Assembly: GCF_000302535.1 (NCBI RefSeq)
Contig: NC_018708.1
Span: 2,852,001 to 2,916,000 of the forward strand
Length of the DNA stretch: 64,000 bases
Direction of reading: 5' to 3'
Source of the DNA: Acidovorax sp. KKS102
GTDB lineage: Bacteria; Pseudomonadota; Gammaproteobacteria; Burkholderiales; Burkholderiaceae_C
Shown here: positions 48,420 to 56,507 of the stretch, one piece after another
Layout: each line of letters opens with the position of its first letter
Position numbering within the stretch: position 1 is the first letter of the stretch
Made by a program: the position numbers and the translations under genes
Notes under the pieces: model-generated
What the model saw: the letters and a program-made list of their open reading frames with translations, nothing else
The model's database searches: none
Told to the model about the DNA's origin: nothing

Positions 48420-49508
48420 TCAGCCCCGCAGTGCTACGTTGTTCAGCTTGTCCAGCCGCTCGGGCCAGGTGCCGTCCACCGTCGCGCCCTGCAGCAAGAT
48501 GCGCGTCCAGGCCACCCAGGCGTCCCACTGCACGCGCTTGTCCCACGCATTGCCCCAGGCGCTGAACAGGTGCAGCGCGCTCTCGGCGGCGGCCTTGGCG
48601 TCTTCATTGCGGCCCGCAGACAGATACAGCTGCGCCAGCACCATCTGCGGCTCGCCCACCCAGGGGTTGTGGCGCACGGCGCTTTCCAGCACGCCGGTGG
48701 CCACGTCCAGGTCCACCAGCGGCTGGTCTTGCTGGATGACCGACCAGTACAGCGACGTGGCCGCCGCCTCGTTGGCGGCCGACAGGTGCTGCGTGCAATG
48801 CGCAAACACGGGCGGCATGGGCAGCACATCCTTCAGGCCCGGGTGCTGCAGCGCCTTGGCCAGCCCGTTGATCTGGTGCACCATGCGCCCCGACGGCCGC
48901 ATGGGCCCGGGCCAGAGCGATGCAGCCCAATGCGCCTTCTGGTGGCGGTGCTGCACGTCCGGAAAGCGCGAAAAGATGTCGTCCTGCCAGCTGAACCACT
49001 GCTCGATGGTGTCGGCCATGCTCACGATGATGAAGGCCGCCACCTCGTAGGGCGTGAGCACGTGGTCCTGCCCGTCCTTTTGCAGCACCAGGCTGCCATC
49101 GGCCTCCAGCGCATGGGCCAGCACCTTTTGCACAAACTGCGTGCGGGACTGGGTGCAAAACAGGTAGACCAGGTGCTCGGCCGACTCGCCCGCAATCTCG
49201 CGCACCCGTGCGCGCTCCTTGGCGGGGTCAAACTTCACCAGGTCCACAAACGCATTGCCATACACGCTGTGCAGCAGGCCCAGCAGGCGCACATCGCGCG
49301 GCTGCTGCCACACCGTCAGCGTGCGCGTCACGCCCACCAGGTGGTGGCGGAAGGTGCCCGCCTTGTGCCAGTCCTGCCCCACATTGCGTGCCAGCACCGT
49401 GGGCAGCACGGGCGCCAGCTCGGGGTCGCGGGTCAGCCACTCGTCGTCCAGCAGCGGCAGTGCGCGGGCAAACAGGTCAGGGTCCAGGGGGTGAAGCGGC
49501 AGGGTCAT
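48420..49508 (-). CDS. Hypothetical protein with HD-like N-terminal and TPR-like C-terminal region
   Basis: A 362-residue cytoplasmic protein, starting at ATG 49508 (MTLPLHPLDPDLFARALPLL); an upstream frame adds 21 residues and lacks support. The N-terminal half has HHLVGVTRTLTVW and LGLLHSVYGNAFVDL, resembling the DUF6817 group of HD-like helical proteins. The C-terminal part (AQLYLSAGRNEDAKAAAESA) looks like a tetratricopeptide hairpin. The function is unknown. The gene appears monocistronic. Confidence 0.65.
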   Translation of the reverse strand: MTLPLHPLDPDLFARALPLLDDEWLTRDPELAPVLPTVLARNVGQDWHKAGTFRHHLVGVTRTLTVWQQPRDVRLLGLLHSVYGNAFVDLVKFDPAKERARVREIAGESAEHLVYLFCTQSRTQFVQKVLAHALEADGSLVLQKDGQDHVLTPYEVAAFIIVSMADTIEQWFSWQDDIFSRFPDVQHRHQKAHWAASLWPGPMRPSGRMVHQINGLAKALQHPGLKDVLPMPPVFAHCTQHLSAANEAAATSLYWSVIQQDQPLVDLDVATGVLESAVRHNPWVGEPQMVLAQLYLSAGRNEDAKAAAESALHLFSAWGNAWDKRVQWDAWVAWTRILLQGATVDGTWPERLDKLNNVALRG

Positions 49509-49666
49509 GGGGTGGTGTCTCCGGCGTTGAAGGTGCAGGGAATGCAATGTACACACAGTATCTGCCCCCACGGCGGTTGCGCAAGCACGGGGGCGACCCG
49601 GCCCTTACAACCCGCACGCGCCTGCACGGCGGCTCGGTCAGCCCGATTGCGTTCTGCGGGCCTTCA

Positions 49667-49838
49667 GGCTCAGAGGCTGAGAGTCTTTTTAGCCGGGCCC
49701 GCCTGGCGCGCCCATACGCCTCGGATCTAGGCGCAAAGCACAGCCATAGCTCAGGCTATGGCGAGCATTGGTAACGACGAACCGGGGCGTATGGGCGTGC
49801 CAAGCGGGCGTGGACAAAGGACTCTCAGCCTCTCAGAC
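49667..49838. repeat. Long imperfect inverted repeat, MITE- or REP-like
   Basis: Arms of about 57 bases (49667-49724 and 49782-49838) pair with few mismatches. Each contains the block CAGAGGCTGAGAGTC or its complement and CGCCCATACGCC or its complement. The centre holds a second perfect hairpin, GCCATAGC/GCTATGGC (49743-49762). No transposase gene is inside. The whole unit, about 172 bases, could form a cruciform or a long RNA hairpin. Its right arm reaches the stop of the SOS-box gene at 49833. The rest of the 49509-49666 gap holds nothing I can name. Confidence 0.75.
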
Positions 49839-50141
49839 CAGCCGCACCTCAAAGTACGCACCCTCGCCTTCCCCCAAGTCCCGGAACCCGGCCTGCCGGG
49901 CCGCCACGCTGGCCTTGCCCCAGGCCTTGAGCAGGGTGAGATCACCCGGGGACACCACCTCGGGCGGCGACTCCTCCAGGCTCTGCATGGTGTCCAGCGC
50001 GGCCGCCACCTGTTTGGGGCCGCCCAACTGCTTTTCCAGGGCTCTGGCGTACCGGGTTTCGGCGGCTATGCGCTCCTTGGCTGGAAGCTCCTCGGGGTAG
50101 TCGCGGAGGTTGACGACGTAAGTGGATTCGATGACTTGCAT
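49833..50141 (-). CDS. Small hypothetical protein under a LexA-type box
   Basis: A 102-residue cytoplasmic protein starting at ATG 50141 (MQVIESTYVVNLRDYPEELP) with AGGAG 10 bases upstream; the frame is open further but the ribosome site and promoter decide the start. Acidic, helix-rich middle (AKERIAAETRYARALEKQLG), no signal peptide, no domain I recognise. A perfect CTGT-N8-ACAG box lies 26 bases before the start codon, overlapping a likely TATATT -10, so it should be repressed by LexA and induced by DNA damage. The function is unknown. Confidence 0.72.
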   Translation of the reverse strand: MQVIESTYVVNLRDYPEELPAKERIAAETRYARALEKQLGGPKQVAAALDTMQSLEESPPEVVSPGDLTLLKAWGKASVAARQAGFRDLGEGEGAYFEVRLV

Positions 50142-50167
50142 GGCGCTGCTTCTCCTGTGGTTTGATA

Positions 50168-50183
50168 CTGTATGAATATACAG
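50168..50183 (-). promoter_or_regulatory. LexA (SOS) box
   Basis: CTGTATGAATATACAG matches the proteobacterial LexA consensus CTGT-N8-ACAG exactly, with T-rich flanks (TACTGT...ACAGTTTTTT). It overlaps a TATATT hexamer on the minus strand and lies 26 bases from the 102-residue gene. The plus-strand gene at 50423 is 240 bases away and is a less likely target. Confidence 0.75.
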
Positions 50184-50422
50184 TTTTTTCCAGAAAAATT
50201 CGAGCGCTGAAAGATTCCCCGCAGAGCGCGGGAGAAAGGAAAGATTGTTCTCAATACTGGAACAGTTAGTTTGCGACTGAGTGGTTTTTCTCTGAACACC
50301 ATCGGCGTACAGTTCATCCCATCGATGAGCCGAACCCGCAAGGCGACTCACCGAACCCGGTTCAGGAATGGTTTTTGACCCGGCTTTTTTGAGACGCTTT
50401 TTAACTTTCAAGGATTTTCATC

Positions 50423-50716
50423 ATGAACAAGACCGCCCGTTTCCTCTCCGTCGCCGCTGTTGCCGCTTTCGCCGCTTTTGGTGCCCATGCTGACGAAGCC
50501 GATGGCTCGCAATTTGCCCTGAAGTTCGACACGAACCGCACCCGCGCTGAAGTGGCTGCCGAGGCTGTCACCGAAGCCCGTACCCACAGCATGGAACCCG
50601 CTGGCTCCCGTGTGGTGACCTACAAGTCCACCGCTGACCGCGCAGCTGTGCGTGCCCAGGCTGCTGAAGCTGTGCGCACCGGCCAGATCCCTTCGGGCGA
50701 ATTCAGCGCCATGTAA
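50423..50716 (+). CDS. Small periplasmic protein, DUF4148-like
   Basis: A 97-residue protein with a signal peptide (ARFLSVAAVAAFAAFGAHA, cleaved before DEADG) and a mature part typical of the small exported DUF4148-type proteins abundant in Burkholderiales (NRTRAEVAAEAVTEARTH, RTGQIPSGEFSAM). It ends before a strong terminator at 50842. The 239-base region upstream carries repeated CCGAACCCG blocks but no other gene. The role of the family is unknown. Confidence 0.75.
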   Translation: MNKTARFLSVAAVAAFAAFGAHADEADGSQFALKFDTNRTRAEVAAEAVTEARTHSMEPAGSRVVTYKSTADRAAVRAQAAEAVRTGQIPSGEFSAM

Positions 50717-50841
50717 TTTGGCAGACCAACTGCTTGAGTTGGATTGAAGCAGTTGCGGGACTTCCCTTGGTGGTGGCACTTCGCGCGGTGCGGGTGCTGC
50801 TGCCATGGGGAGTGTTAACTGAACCGCAGGGGCGGGCAGGC

Positions 50842-50870
50842 AAAAAGGGCTCCTTTTGGGAGCCCTTTTT
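50842..50870 (+). terminator. Rho-independent terminator
   Basis: AAAAAGGGCTCC, short T-rich loop, GGAGCCCTTTTT: a 12-base stem with a T tract, closing the DUF4148-like transcript. Confidence 0.88.
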
Positions 50871-50957
50871 GTTGGTGGACTGCATGGGCTTACGGGCAGC
50901 CACACGCTGGGCACCGCCAGCCCTTCATAGAATGAAGGACTGTTCACACGCCGTTCC

Positions 50958-51362
50958 ATGTCCCTTCCCCCCTTCCCCATCCGCACCGAATGCCCTCCCG
51001 GCACCTGCGTGTGCGACCGGGATGCGCTACTCCAGACGCCAGGCAGCGATGTGCGCATCCTGATGCTCACGCGCAGCGAAGAAAAGAAGATGCTGGAGCG
51101 GCTGGAGAACCTGGGCAGCTTGGCCGACCTGCGCAGGATGCAGGAGCGCATGGAGCAACAACTGGGCATTCGCCTGTCCATCACCCAAAGCCCGAACGAG
51201 GTGCGCAGCCTGCGGGGCATTGCGATCCTGGTGCATGAACAGCCGGGCCTGTGCCGCAAGACGCGGCAGGCCATTCCGGCAGCCATCAAGAAGAGCATGG
51301 ACGCCCAACCCCAGATCGCGTTTGACCTGCTGGACGAGAGCGGGCTGTTTGGCGGCGCGTAG
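50958..51362 (+). CDS. Conserved-looking hypothetical protein with a CxC motif
   Basis: A 134-residue cytoplasmic protein with a Cys-rich start (RTECPPGTCVCDRDALL), a helical middle (RSEEKKMLERLENLGSLADL) and GLCRKTRQAIPAAIKKSM near the end. The three or four cysteines might bind a metal. I have no family name for it. It is 45 bases upstream of the DUF72 gene in the same direction, so they may be co-transcribed. Confidence 0.7.
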   Translation: MSLPPFPIRTECPPGTCVCDRDALLQTPGSDVRILMLTRSEEKKMLERLENLGSLADLRRMQERMEQQLGIRLSITQSPNEVRSLRGIAILVHEQPGLCRKTRQAIPAAIKKSMDAQPQIAFDLLDESGLFGGA

Positions 51363-51407
51363 CGCCTTGGCCCCCTCGCTCTGCTCTTCGCCGGCCCACC
51401 CCAGCGC

Positions 51408-52490
51408 ATGCAAGACGATCTTTTTGGCGACACACTGCCCAAGCCGCCGCCGGCAGAAGCTGCAGCCTCGGCACCCGCTTCGCCCATCGTGCCAGGCACC
51501 GATGCCCCCACACGGCGCTCCCGGTCTGGCACCGTGGTGCCCATCGCTCCGGACGGTGCACTGACGACCCTCGCCGCCGCCCTGCCGCCCCGGTTGCGCC
51601 TGGGCACATCGTCATGGACCTACCCCGGCTGGCAAGGCCTGGTGTGGGAGGGCGAGCATTCCGACACGCAGTTGTCCAAACAAGGGCTGGCCGTGTACGC
51701 CCAGCACCCGCTGATGCGCACGGTGAGCATCGACCGCAGCCTCTACCGCCCGCTCACGGTGAGCCAGTACGAACGCTACGCATCGCAGGTGCCCGACGAT
51801 TTCCGGTTTGTGGTGAAGGCGCCCAGCGTGGTGACAGACGCCCTGGTGCGCAGCGAAGACGGACGGGGCCGCCAGCCCAACCTGGCGTTCTTGAGCCCCG
51901 AGCTGGCGCGCAGCGAGTGTGTGGAGCCCGCGTTGCAGGGCCTGGGCCACAAGCTGGGCGCGCTGGTGTTCCAGCTCAGCCCGCTGCCGCTGGCGCAGCT
52001 GGACCGCATGCCCGCCTTGCTGGATCGTCTGCGTGCCATGCTGCAGGCCCTGCCCCCGTTGGCCCCCCTGGCGCCTGACGGCGTGATTGCCGTGGAGGTG
52101 CGCGACCCCGAGTGGCTGACGCCGGACTTTGCGGCCATGCTGCGCGAAGCGGGCGCCACCTATTGCCTGGGGCTGCATGCCAAGATGCCGCCGCTGCAGG
52201 ACCAGTTGCCCATGTTGCGTGCGCTGTGGCCCGGCCCGCTGGTGTGTCGCTGGAACCTGAACCCCGTGCACGGCCCCTACGGCTATGAAGAGGCTGAGCG
52301 GCTGTACGAGCCCTACGACCGCCTGCACCACCCGGCACCGGAAACCCGGGCAGCGCTGGCTGCCGTCATCGCGGGCACCACGGGTCGGGGGCAGAACGCC
52401 TTCGTGACCATCAGCAACCACGCAGAGGGCTGCGCGCCGCTCACGGTGCGGGGGGTAGCGGAAGAGGTCGCAAAGCTGGCGGCCCGATAA
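51408..52490 (+). CDS. DUF72 (YecE-like) protein
   Basis: A 360-residue protein of the DUF72/YecE family, a TIM-barrel-like group. After about 60 residues of Pro/Ala-rich leader, the domain begins LRLGTSSWTYPGWQGLVW and contains SIDRSLYRPLTVSQYERYAS, FRFVVKAPSVVTDAL, VIAVEVRDPEWL and FVTISNHAEGCAPL. The biochemical activity of the family is not established. The long N-terminal leader is atypical and may be unstructured. Confidence 0.9.
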   Translation: MQDDLFGDTLPKPPPAEAAASAPASPIVPGTDAPTRRSRSGTVVPIAPDGALTTLAAALPPRLRLGTSSWTYPGWQGLVWEGEHSDTQLSKQGLAVYAQHPLMRTVSIDRSLYRPLTVSQYERYASQVPDDFRFVVKAPSVVTDALVRSEDGRGRQPNLAFLSPELARSECVEPALQGLGHKLGALVFQLSPLPLAQLDRMPALLDRLRAMLQALPPLAPLAPDGVIAVEVRDPEWLTPDFAAMLREAGATYCLGLHAKMPPLQDQLPMLRALWPGPLVCRWNLNPVHGPYGYEEAERLYEPYDRLHHPAPETRAALAAVIAGTTGRGQNAFVTISNHAEGCAPLTVRGVAEEVAKLAAR

Positions 52491-52523
52491 AGGCGACGGC
52501 GCTCCGGCAGGCCCCGTTCGGCT

Positions 52524-53549
52524 CTAGGGCTCCGGCGCCTGCTCGATGCGGTTGCGCCCGCCTTGCTTGGCGCGGTACATCGCGCGGTCCGCGCGCCGCA
52601 CCAGTTCTTCGGCCAGTTGCTCGCGCTCGGGCGCCATGGTGGCCACACCAAAGCTCACCGTCACGATGCCGTGGGGGGCGCCCTCGTGCGGTAGGGCCAG
52701 GGCCTGGATGGCCTGCTGGATGTGCTGGGCCACCTCCAGCGCGGCCGGGGCATCGGCACCTGGCAACAACACCACAAACTCCTCGCCGCCAAACCGCGCC
52801 ACCACGTCGCCGTCGCGGCGGCCCCCGGTCTGCGCCAGCGTCAGGGCCAGGGACTTCAGGCAGGCATCGCCCGCAAGATGGCCGTAGTGGTCGTTGAAGT
52901 GCTTGAACACGTCCACGTCCAGCATGATCAGCGACACCGGGGCATGGGCCCGCTGGGCGCGCGCCCATTCATGGGCCAGGGCCTGGTCAAAGTGGCGGCG
53001 GTTGGCAATGCCCGTCAGGCCGTCGGTATTGCTGAGAAGTTGCAGCTGGTTGTTGGCCTGGGCCAGCGCCTGCGTGCGCTCGTCCACCAGGGCCTGCAGT
53101 TCCTGGTTGCGCTGCTGCAGGCGGCTGGCGGGGTACACCTCACCGTCGCGCGCGAGGCCGTAGGGGATGGAGATGCTGCTGTGCGCAATCTTCCAGTCGC
53201 CGCCCTCCTGCCGGAAGACAAGCACCAAACGGGCGGTCTCACTGGCAAACAGCGGATCAGGGTTGGGCAGGTGGATGTGAAAAAACGCCGTCACGGCCAA
53301 CACGTCTGCCCCCAACTCCTGGGGGAAGATGTCTCGCATCTCGATGCCGATATGCCCGGGCACCTGCGCAAAGTCGAGCCGCGTGATGTCTACCCACTCG
53401 CTGCGGGACTTGATGAGCTTGTCGCTGCTGCCCGCAAAGCCGCTGAAGTTGTCGCTGAAGCGGTCCACCAACCGGGCATCGCGCGACGCATACATGGCGA
53501 TGTACTCGTCAAACAGCATGCGGGCCAGTCGTTGGCGTTCGGGTGACAT
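52524..53549 (-). CDS. Diguanylate cyclase with an NTF2-like N-terminal domain
   Basis: A 341-residue protein from ATG 53549 (MSPERQRLARMLFDEYIAMY) with AGGAG upstream. The first 150 residues look like an NTF2/SnoaL-type sensor (DRFSDNFSGFAGSSDKL, VLVFRQEGGDWKIAHSS), followed by a short coiled coil (RLQQRNQELQALVDERTQAL) and a GGDEF domain with an intact RFGGEEF active site. It should synthesise c-di-GMP in the cytoplasm. There is no membrane segment. The ligand of the N-terminal domain is unknown. Confidence 0.92.
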   Translation of the reverse strand: MSPERQRLARMLFDEYIAMYASRDARLVDRFSDNFSGFAGSSDKLIKSRSEWVDITRLDFAQVPGHIGIEMRDIFPQELGADVLAVTAFFHIHLPNPDPLFASETARLVLVFRQEGGDWKIAHSSISIPYGLARDGEVYPASRLQQRNQELQALVDERTQALAQANNQLQLLSNTDGLTGIANRRHFDQALAHEWARAQRAHAPVSLIMLDVDVFKHFNDHYGHLAGDACLKSLALTLAQTGGRRDGDVVARFGGEEFVVLLPGADAPAALEVAQHIQQAIQALALPHEGAPHGIVTVSFGVATMAPEREQLAEELVRRADRAMYRAKQGGRNRIEQAPEP

Positions 53550-53775
53550 GGGCAACTTTCTCCTGAAGGCCGGGAGCGGAGGGATGGGTGGGTCAAGGCG
53601 TAGCCACGGCAGCCCTGGACGCAATGCCTTGCTGCACAGAGCGCGAGGCGCCTCGCTACTGCACAAAAAACAGGCGCTTCAACAAATGTAGCACTCCGTA
53701 ACACACTTGTGCAGCCAGCCGCGCCGACCCTCGTCGCGACAGATCACTGCCGCATGGCGGGGCAAGTCTGCTGGG

Positions 53776-54381
53776 CTAGTCCGCGTTGCCAAACAGCGAA
53801 CGCGTACCGCCCAGGCAGGCCCCTTCGATCTGCAGCATGCGCATCTTGGTCAGCGCACCGCCCCCGGCCGAGAAGCCGCCGGGCTTGTCGCCTGCTGCCA
53901 GCACCCGGTGGCAGGGCACGACGGGCGCAAACGGGTTCAGGCCCAGCGCCTGCCCCACGGCGCGCGACAGGCCCTTGCTGCCCAGTTGCTCTGCCACCTC
54001 GCCATACGTGCGCGTCTGGCCCGGCGGAATGGCCCGTGCAATGGCGTACACCTGCTGGTGAAACGCCGACACGCCGGACATGTCCAGCGGCACCTCCCGC
54101 AGGTCCAGCGCCTCCCCGGCCAGCAAGCCCTGGATGCCTGCGATGGCATGGCGCACCACGGCTGGCGGAACGGCCGGCGGTAATACCTGCGGATAGTTGC
54201 CCTGCCGCAGCCCGCGCAGCAGGCGCGCCTGGGTGGCCGGTGCATCGGCCTCGGGCAATTGCACTGCCGCAATACCACCGGGCCCCCAGGCAATGCCGCA
54301 GGGGCCGAGCGCCGTGTCGAACAGAGCGTGGCCCCATGCGGCCTCGTGGGCATCAGCGTTCAGCGGTGCATCCGGGGACAT
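53776..54381 (-). CDS. ogt: Methylated-DNA-protein cysteine methyltransferase
   Basis: A 201-residue suicide repair protein that removes O6-methyl groups from guanine. The active-site Cys is in VVPCHRVLAAGDKPGGFSAG, preceded by the helix-turn-helix GQTRTYGEVAEQLGSKGLSR. There is no Ada regulatory domain. It lies near an AidB-like gene (56508), but with three unrelated genes and gaps between them, so joint regulation is uncertain. Confidence 0.94.
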   Translation of the reverse strand: MSPDAPLNADAHEAAWGHALFDTALGPCGIAWGPGGIAAVQLPEADAPATQARLLRGLRQGNYPQVLPPAVPPAVVRHAIAGIQGLLAGEALDLREVPLDMSGVSAFHQQVYAIARAIPPGQTRTYGEVAEQLGSKGLSRAVGQALGLNPFAPVVPCHRVLAAGDKPGGFSAGGGALTKMRMLQIEGACLGGTRSLFGNAD

Positions 54382-54384
54382 ATG

Positions 54385-54445
54385 CTATGCATTTAATAGC
54401 TGCTGGCGCATATTGCACTAGCGCATGCAGCTATTTTTATTCAAA
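54385..54445. repeat. Dispersed intergenic repeat copy
   Basis: ATTTAATAGCTGCTGGCGCA followed by TATTGCACTAGCGCATGC and AGCTATTTTTATTCAAA, two facing copies of the core block, between ogt and the SDR gene at 54483. Confidence 0.65.
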
Positions 54446-54482
54446 CACCTGTCGCCAGGCGTCTGTGGGCGCGTTGCGCTGG

Positions 54483-55388
54483 TCAGTCCGCCCGCAGCGC
54501 TGCGCGCAGCTGCGCGCCCAGCTCGGGCTTGGCGGCAAACGGGTCGGTGGGGTTGCGGCCCATCATCACGTCTTCCATGCGCGTCTGCACCGAGGCCAGG
54601 GCCTTGGGGTGGCTGTAGATGTAGAACTGGCCCTGCGCTGCCGCGTCGAACACCTTTTGCGCCACCTCGGCCGCCGTCACCTTGCCGCTGCCCACAGCCT
54701 TGTCGCTCATGGCCTGGCCGATGAGCTGGCTCTTGGTGGGCTTTTCGGCGGGCAGGTCGCCGGGGCGGTTGCGGTGGCTCTGGTTGATGCCGGTGGGCAC
54801 AAAGAAGGGGCACAGCACGCTGGCGCCGATCTGGTCGGTGACCAGCGACAGGTCTTGGTACAGCGTCTCCGACAGGGCCACCACCGCGTGTTTGCTCACG
54901 TTGTAGATGCCCATGTTGGGCGCTGCCAGCAGACCCGCCATGCTGGCCGTGTTGATGATATGGCCGCGCCAGGCCGGGTCGGCCTTGGCGGCTGCCAGCA
55001 TCATGGGTGTGAACAGGCGCACGCCGTGCACAACGCCCATCAGGTTCACGCCCAGCACCCACTCCCAGTCCTTGACCGAGTTCTCCCACACCAGGCCGCC
55101 CGCGCCCACGCCCGCGTTGTTGAACACCAGGTGCGGTGCGCCAAAGCGCTTCTGCACATCGGCGGCCAGTTGCTCCATCTGGGCGGCGTTCGACACGTCC
55201 ACCTTGCGCGCCAGCACCTGAGCGCCTGCGGCCTGCATCTCGGCCGTCGCGGCGTCTAGAGCATCCTGCTGCACATCCACCAGCACCAGGTTCATGCCCA
55301 GGCGGGCGCCAATGCGCGCGCATTCCAGGCCAAAACCCGAGCCTGCGCCGGTGAGGACGGCGGTTTTGCCGGCAAAGTTGTCGATCAT
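54483..55388 (-). CDS. SDR-family oxidoreductase
   Basis: A 301-residue short-chain dehydrogenase. Cofactor motif LTGAGSGFGLECARIGARLG, NNAGVG, catalytic YNVSKHA. It is longer than the basic 250-residue type, with a C-terminal extension (GQFYIYSHPKALASVQTRME) typical of the SDR group found near acyl-CoA and aromatic degradation genes. It is downstream of a GST gene in the leftward cluster, with a 148-base gap. Confidence 0.9.
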   Translation of the reverse strand: MIDNFAGKTAVLTGAGSGFGLECARIGARLGMNLVLVDVQQDALDAATAEMQAAGAQVLARKVDVSNAAQMEQLAADVQKRFGAPHLVFNNAGVGAGGLVWENSVKDWEWVLGVNLMGVVHGVRLFTPMMLAAAKADPAWRGHIINTASMAGLLAAPNMGIYNVSKHAVVALSETLYQDLSLVTDQIGASVLCPFFVPTGINQSHRNRPGDLPAEKPTKSQLIGQAMSDKAVGSGKVTAAEVAQKVFDAAAQGQFYIYSHPKALASVQTRMEDVMMGRNPTDPFAAKPELGAQLRAALRAD

Positions 55389-55536
55389 GTTGTGTGTCTC
55401 CTAGGGGTTATCGATGGATGATGGGGTGCGGTCGTGAAACACGGGACGGCTCTGATGCCGACACCTAGCTTCGACCAACGCCGCCCGAACGCGCAGAGCG
55501 CATCGGGCGCGGTGCGATCAAAAAGGCTGCCGTTTG

Positions 55537-56478
55537 TCAGGACGCCGACGTCACCGGCCGCAGCACGTAGCCGATGCGGGGGAAGTGAACGTGCACGGTG
55601 CCCGCCCGCGGGTCGGTACGGCGCAGCGTGTAGCGGGTGCGGGTGGCGGCAATCAGCTCGCCTTCCGTGGGCTCGGTGCCAAAGCTCTCGGCGGCAATCG
55701 TGACCTGGCTGCCCAGCGGGATGCCGTGCTCGTCCTGGAATACATCGTCGGTCAGCGGCAGCGGCTCCATGCCGGCGGCCACGGTGATGGCGTCGGCGGC
55801 GCTGAACTTCTCCATGCGGCCATGGCCCAGTGCGGCGATGCGGTCCATCCACTCCAGCACGGCGGGCGTGGCGGCAAAGATGTCTGCCATCACCGGCACG
55901 CATTGGCGCGTGAACCACAGCGGGTGGTAGGCCGCAAAGTCGGCCAGGCAGGGCTCGGCGCCGAACAAAAAGTCATGCTCTTCGGCCATGTGGGCGATGC
56001 GGCGCAGGTACGAACGGTAGGCGGCCGTGGCGTCGGCCGGGCGCAGGCGCTGCATGCCTGCGCTCATCTCGCGGCGGTCCTCCCCAAACACCTGCGCAGC
56101 GGCAGGCGGCAGGTTGGCAAACAGCACCGCTGCGCCCTTGGGCTGCAGGTTGTAGGCCATGGCCGCCCAGAACAGCGTGGAATCGGCCCACTGCGCAAAC
56201 ACGCGCGCTACGCCCTTCAGGTGCGGCGGGTAGAGCACGGGCTCGGGCTGTTCGTGCTCCAGCACGTCGCAGATCAGGGCCGAGTCGCAATAGATGTCGG
56301 CGCCGATCTGCAAGAACGGCGTCTTGCGGTAGCCACCCGTCAGCGCCACCACATCGGGCTTGGGCATGACGCTGGGGATGATGACGGACTTCCAGGCCAG
56401 TTGCTTGAAGCCCAGCACCGCACGGATCTTTTCGGAGAACGGGGACGAGGGGTAGTGGTGCAGGATGAGGTGGGACAT
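55537..56478 (-). CDS. Glutathione S-transferase family protein with C-terminal extension
   Basis: A 313-residue GST-fold protein. The thioredoxin-like domain is at the N-terminus (LHHYPSSPFSEKIRAVLGFK, GGYRKTPFLQIGADIYCDSA) and the helical domain follows (FLFGAEPCLADFAAYHPLWF). The last 80 residues form an unusual extra domain (FQDEHGIPLGSQVTIAAESF, TRTRYTLRRTDPRAGTVHVH). It lies 29 bases after the AidB-like gene, likely in one transcript. Confidence 0.88.
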   Translation of the reverse strand: MSHLILHHYPSSPFSEKIRAVLGFKQLAWKSVIIPSVMPKPDVVALTGGYRKTPFLQIGADIYCDSALICDVLEHEQPEPVLYPPHLKGVARVFAQWADSTLFWAAMAYNLQPKGAAVLFANLPPAAAQVFGEDRREMSAGMQRLRPADATAAYRSYLRRIAHMAEEHDFLFGAEPCLADFAAYHPLWFTRQCVPVMADIFAATPAVLEWMDRIAALGHGRMEKFSAADAITVAAGMEPLPLTDDVFQDEHGIPLGSQVTIAAESFGTEPTEGELIAATRTRYTLRRTDPRAGTVHVHFPRIGYVLRPVTSAS

Positions 56479-56507
56479 AGGGTCTCCGTATAAAACTGTG
56501 GACGGGC

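Noticed and set aside
50184-50422. LexA control of the plus-strand DUF4148-like gene
   Set aside because: The box is 240 bases from that gene and overlaps the -10 of the minus-strand gene instead.
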